16,157 nucleotides of DNA from an uncultured Oscillospiraceae bacterium (GTDB taxonomy: Bacteria; Bacillota; Clostridia; Oscillospirales; Acutalibacteraceae). This document shows, one piece after another, positions 14,339-16,157 of this stretch (positions are counted from its first letter, which is position 1; each line of letters begins with the position of its first letter). The notes beneath the pieces are model-generated. The model was not told the origin of the DNA. It made no database searches and was given only the letters and a program-made list of their open reading frames with translations. The stretch spans positions 1-16,157 of the forward strand of contig CABQAA010000010.1 of assembly GCA_902461995.1 (NCBI GenBank). Reading direction: 5' to 3'. The position numbers and the translations under genes are program-made.

Positions 14339-14362
14339 CTGAGCATACACCAGCGAATATGG
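14339..14362 (-). repeat. Partial duplicate of the tRNA-Thr 5' end
   Basis: On the plus strand CTGAGC, a one-base insert, then TACACCAGCGAAT repeats the tRNA-Thr 5' end and its flank (14295-14313). Only the acceptor 5' strand and half of the D arm are present. Between the two copies lies a GAGCTG/CAGCTC palindrome (14320-14333). It is probably the remnant of a tandem tRNA-Thr copy. Confidence 0.6.
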
Positions 14363-14463
14363 ACAGACCAACAGGGCGCGATGCCCGTGTGGCTTTTAGC
14401 CGACCCTCAGCAACTACTCCTCCCAGCCGGCCTATGCCGGCACCCGAACGGGACAACGTTGTA

Positions 14464-14493
14464 AATATACCATATGAGACGGCTTTCTGTCAA
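14464..14493 (-). promoter_or_regulatory. Promoter of tRNA-Thr
   Basis: Read on the minus strand: consensus -35 TTGACA (14488-14493), an 18-nt spacer, -10 TATATT (14464-14469). RNA should start near 14457, so the precursor carries a leader of about 150 nt containing the partial tRNA copy. Confidence 0.75.
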
Positions 14494-14518
14494 GGCGGGG
14501 ACAACCCAGAAAATGAGA

Positions 14519-14547
14519 AAAGCGACCCGGTAAAACCGGGCCGCTTT
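14519..14547 (-). terminator. Intrinsic terminator of the double-zinc-ribbon gene
   Basis: A 13-bp stem with one mismatch (14519-14531 with 14535-14547) and a 3-nt loop; CTTTTCTC follows on the minus strand, 17 nt after the stop. Confidence 0.8.
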
Positions 14548-14563
14548 GAGGAATCAGATATCC

Positions 14564-14842
14564 TCAGCCTTCGCCTCTCATGCTGGCAAAGCATTCGCTG
14601 CAGTACACGGGACGATCCTCGCGGGGCTTGAAGGGAACTTTCGCTTCCTTCCCGCAGTTCGCGCAGATGGCCGTATGCATCTCACGCTCCGGCTTCGCAG
14701 CGTTTTTGCGGGCGTCGCGGCAAGCCTTGCAGCGCTGCGGCTCGTTCACAAAGCCTTTTTCCGCATAGAACTCCTGCTCACCGGCGGTGAACACGAATTC
14801 TGCGCCACATTCCTTGCAGATCAGAGTCTTGTCTTCGTACAT
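14564..14842 (-). CDS. Small double-zinc-ribbon protein
   Basis: This 92-residue soluble protein has two zinc-binding units: C9-x2-C12 with C38-x2-C41, and C60-x2-C63 with C81-x2-C84. The signature stretches TLICKECGAEFVFTAGEQEF, KGFVNEPQRCKACR and VPFKPREDRPVYCSECF are those of a widespread Bacillota family of zinc-ribbon proteins. Its biochemical role is not established to my knowledge; nucleic-acid or protein binding is the usual guess. The start is ATG 14842, 7 nt after GCGAGGT. It has its own terminator. A shortened tRNA-like sequence occupies the DNA just upstream. Confidence 0.9.
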   Translation of the reverse strand: MYEDKTLICKECGAEFVFTAGEQEFYAEKGFVNEPQRCKACRDARKNAAKPEREMHTAICANCGKEAKVPFKPREDRPVYCSECFASMRGEG

Positions 14843-14870
14843 GGATGTTACCTCGCTTTAGAAATAAATT

Positions 14871-14933
14871 TGCCCTGCGACGGATTCGGACCGACACCTT
14901 TGAAAACCAACGCTCTCATTAAGCTACCCGGGC
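14871..14933 (-). ncRNA. Shortened tRNA-like sequence with a TCA anticodon loop (possible tRNA pseudogene)
   Basis: On the minus strand a 63-nt segment has tRNA order. The acceptor-like ends are GCCCGGG and GCAGGGC (five of seven pairs), followed by A. A D-arm-like GCTT/GAGC has a 5-nt loop lacking the GG pair. The anticodon-like loop is TTTCAAA after TTGGT. The T arm has loop TCCGAAT and four of five pairs. The 3' half of the anticodon stem, expected as ACCAA, is missing, so a cloverleaf cannot close. The centre of the loop would be TCA, complementary to the UGA stop codon. No long variable arm is present, so it is not tRNA-Sec. No CCA is encoded. It is most likely a decayed tRNA; a short tRNA-like regulatory RNA is possible. 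Confidence 0.45.
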
Positions 14934-14940
14934 ATATAGA

Positions 14941-14955
14941 AACGGCAAAGCCGTT
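14941..14955 (-). terminator. Weak terminator-like hairpin after the SigH-type gene
   Basis: A 6-bp perfect stem, AACGGC/GCCGTT, with a 3-nt loop, followed on the minus strand by TCTATAT. It is 22 nt past the sigma gene stop. A second stem, TCCCCCTT with AAGGGGGA, overlaps the stop codon itself (14971-14997). Confidence 0.4.
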
Positions 14956-14976
14956 ATCTACAAATGGAAGTCCCCC

Positions 14977-15576
14977 TTATAAGGACGGAAGGGGGGATTT
15001 GGACAACTTCCGGCGGATACGCTGGAGGGCATTGTCCACGGCTTTAGGCCCAATCGTCATCTTTTGTGCAATCTCTTCATACGAATAGGCGCTGAGATGA
15101 TAGAACAAGACTCTCTTTTCAAGCGGAGTCAGTATATGTTCAAGCCATTTCTGAAGCCGGAGATCGTCTTCGCGCTGCATCAGCAGAAAAGCCGGATCCA
15201 GGCTTCCCTGATCATCCAAGAATCCCGGTTCGTCGCCCTCCTCCGGATTAAAATCCGGAACCGGCGGTTCATCCCCCGCCCGGCGCACGGCCGAGATTAT
15301 TCGATGTCGGATACAGACGGCCGCATAGGTGCGGAAAGACGTCTTTTTTGATTCGCTGTACGTTTTGACGGCGGATAAAAGGCCGAGGAATCCTTCTTGG
15401 GCCAAATCTTCCACGTCGAGGTGCGTGCCCCGATATCGGCGCGCCTGCGCCTGGATCATGGAAGAGCACCTCTCTACGAGCAGGGAAAAGGCTTCCTCAT
15501 TTCCCGATCCCGCCAGCCCGGCCAGTTGTTCATCACTCAGGATTTCCAACTGGGGCCCCGCGGAATATGTGCCCAA
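14977..15576 (-). CDS. Sigma-70 family RNA polymerase sigma factor, SigH-type
   Basis: This sigma factor of about 199 residues resembles the sporulation/competence factor SigH. It has a conserved opening (LSDEQLAGLAGSGNEEAF), region 2 with VEDLAQEGFLGLLSAV and FRTYAAVCIRHRIISAVRRA, an acidic linker, and region 4 with LTPLEKRVLFYHL, then a helix-turn-helix ending IGPKAVDNALQRIRRKL. It should direct RNA polymerase to a special promoter set. The start is taken as TTG 15576 with GAGGTG (15583-15588) 6 nt upstream, which gives the usual short lead before LSDEQL. ATG 15612 is possible but has no clear ribosome site, and a longer frame to 15645 would begin upstream of the predicted RNA start. Its promoter at 15628-15656 is preceded by A/T runs that could act as an UP element. 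Confidence 0.85.
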   Translation of the reverse strand: MGTYSAGPQLEILSDEQLAGLAGSGNEEAFSLLVERCSSMIQAQARRYRGTHLDVEDLAQEGFLGLLSAVKTYSESKKTSFRTYAAVCIRHRIISAVRRAGDEPPVPDFNPEEGDEPGFLDDQGSLDPAFLLMQREDDLRLQKWLEHILTPLEKRVLFYHLSAYSYEEIAQKMTIGPKAVDNALQRIRRKLSKSPLPSL

Positions 15577-15627
15577 AGCCACCACCTCAACGCCGTACGA
15601 AAACGCACGCATATGGATACGGTCTTT

Positions 15628-15656
15628 AGTGTACTCTATCCACAAACAAAAGTCAA
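15628..15656 (-). promoter_or_regulatory. Promoter of the SigH-type gene
   Basis: Read on the minus strand: -35 TTGACT (15651-15656), 17 nt, -10 TACACT (15628-15633). Phased A/T runs cover 15657-15690 upstream. The stretch 15657-15772 is strongly AT-rich and holds no gene. Confidence 0.75.
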
Positions 15657-15772
15657 GAAAATTTTAAAAAAAATTATTCAACATGTTAAAAAAGTACAGG
15701 TGTGTGAATCCAAATTTTTGTCTTTCTACTAAATTGAAAAAATTTCGACATCAAAATATTGGGAAACAAACG

Positions 15773-15825
15773 AGAAGGCGGGAGTTCCGACCACCATATA
15801 TAGCGATGATCCCGCCCCGCCTTCT
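15773..15825 (-). terminator. Terminator of the glutamate synthase small-subunit gene
   Basis: AGAAGGCGGG (15773-15782) pairs perfectly with 15816-15825; the 33-nt loop allows further pairing. On the minus strand CGTTTGTTT follows. It begins about 9 nt past the stop codon. Confidence 0.7.
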
Positions 15826-15833
15826 GATCGTTT

Positions 15834-16157
15834 CTATTTTTCTGTCAGGTACGCATGAATCGAAGCCGCAGCCCGTTTTCCGGCCCCCATGGCCAGAATC
15901 ACGGTGGCCGCCCCCGTAACGACGTCGCCGCCCGCATAAACCCCTTCCCGGGTGGTGCGCAGGCTGTCCTCTTCCACCACGAGGCAGCCGCGTCGGTTGG
16001 CCTCGAGTCCGGGGGTTGTGGTCCGCAGAAGCGGATTCGGCGTATTGCCGATGGCGGCGATAACCATATCCGCTTTAACCGCATGTTCACTTCCCGGAAC
16101 CGGAACCGGACGGCGGCGGCCGGAAGCATCGGCCTCTCCAAGCTCCATCGATACGCA
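15834..16157 (-). CDS. gltA: NADPH-dependent glutamate synthase small subunit, C-terminal part (runs off the window edge)
   Basis: Only the last 107 codons are in the window; the 5' part lies beyond the right edge. The sequence MELGEADASGRRRPVPVPGS, then MVIAAIGNTPNPLL, then GVYAGGDVVTGAATVILAMG is the C-terminal FAD/NADPH-binding portion of the GltD/GltA-type oxidoreductase. The YAGGD-x-x-TGAATVILAMGAGK motif binds the FAD end. In Clostridia this subunit passes electrons from NAD(P)H for glutamate synthesis, or pairs with a ferredoxin-NADP reductase subunit (NfnB-type), and the fragment cannot separate these. The symbol follows the common clostridial annotation and is tentative. Confidence 0.88.
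   Translation of the reverse strand, partial: CVSMELGEADASGRRRPVPVPGSEHAVKADMVIAAIGNTPNPLLRTTTPGLEANRRGCLVVEEDSLRTTREGVYAGGDVVTGAATVILAMGAGKRAAASIHAYLTEK

Noticed and set aside
14226..14456. Open frame on the minus strand reading VAQLVEQLICNQQVGGSSPST, and its plus-strand counterpart at 14034-14318
   Set aside because: These are the well-known false translations of a tRNA-Thr gene; the DNA is fully explained by the cloverleaf at 14234-14309.
14871..14933. tRNA-Sec for UGA
   Set aside because: tRNA-Sec needs about 95 nt with an 8-bp acceptor and a long variable arm; this segment is 63 nt without one.
1..16157. CRISPR arrays, insertion sequences, integrase or transposase genes
   Set aside because: No regularly spaced repeats and no recombinase-like protein were found in any frame; the only insertion-like sign is the tRNA 3' duplication.

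Overview
The window reads as chromosomal DNA of a moderately GC-rich Gram-positive anaerobe, most likely a Clostridia member of the Bacillota. The reasons are strong Shine-Dalgarno sequences with frequent TTG/GTG starts, consensus sigma-A-type promoters, a SigH-type sigma factor, a Bce-type peptide-sensing module, lipoprotein signal sequences and GltA/GltD-type glutamate synthase. This is inferred from gene content; no rRNA or species marker is present. Layout, left to right. (1) 1-2000: a minus-strand gene fuses a nitrilase-superfamily amidohydrolase to a glycerophosphodiester phosphodiesterase-like domain. It has a clear promoter and terminator; nothing is recognised in bases 1-160. (2) 2027-3605: a tRNA-Arg(CCG) gene with promoter and terminator, then an aldo/keto reductase that looks AT-richer than its neighbours, then about 350 bp of non-coding DNA, then an imperfect copy of the tRNA-Arg 3' end. 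This resembles a small tRNA-targeted insertion whose integrase has been lost. (3) 3779-6860: a membrane-tethered protein with an ECF-sigma-like cytoplasmic part and a large outside part, divergent from a lipoprotein gene. Only one nucleotide, in an A-run beside the start codon, keeps that lipoprotein out of frame with its best start. A perfect inverted repeat lies between the two promoters. (4) 6896-7215: a compact cassette (strong promoter, Shine-Dalgarno-masking hairpin, 18-codon ORF, terminator-like hairpin) and the 3' stump of a GyrI-like regulator gene. (5) 7281-11796: response regulator, histidine kinase, ABC ATPase and ABC permease of the BceRS-BceAB type, with a matching operator before the ATPase gene. 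(6) 11854-13260: a minus-strand operon of a propeller-type lipoprotein carrying one in-frame TGA and a zinc-ribbon membrane protein. (7) 13413-14960: a DUF402 protein, tRNA-Thr(TGT) with a partial duplicate of its 5' end, a double-zinc-ribbon small protein, and a shortened tRNA-like sequence with a TCA anticodon loop. (8) 14977-16157: a SigH-family sigma factor and the 3' end of the glutamate synthase small subunit gene. How the genes work together: the clearest functional unit is the Bce module. A short-loop kinase senses flux through the transporter, the regulator activates transporter expression at the operator at 8852-8867, and BceA/BceB-type proteins give resistance to cell-wall-active peptides. 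The tethered sigma-like protein and its divergent lipoprotein may form a second envelope-sensing unit, but that is inference. The least ordinary items are the tethered sigma-like protein with its off-frame lipoprotein, the small-ORF cassette, the amidohydrolase-phosphodiesterase fusion, the tRNA-bounded insertion, and the pair formed by an in-frame TGA gene and a TCA-loop tRNA-like sequence.
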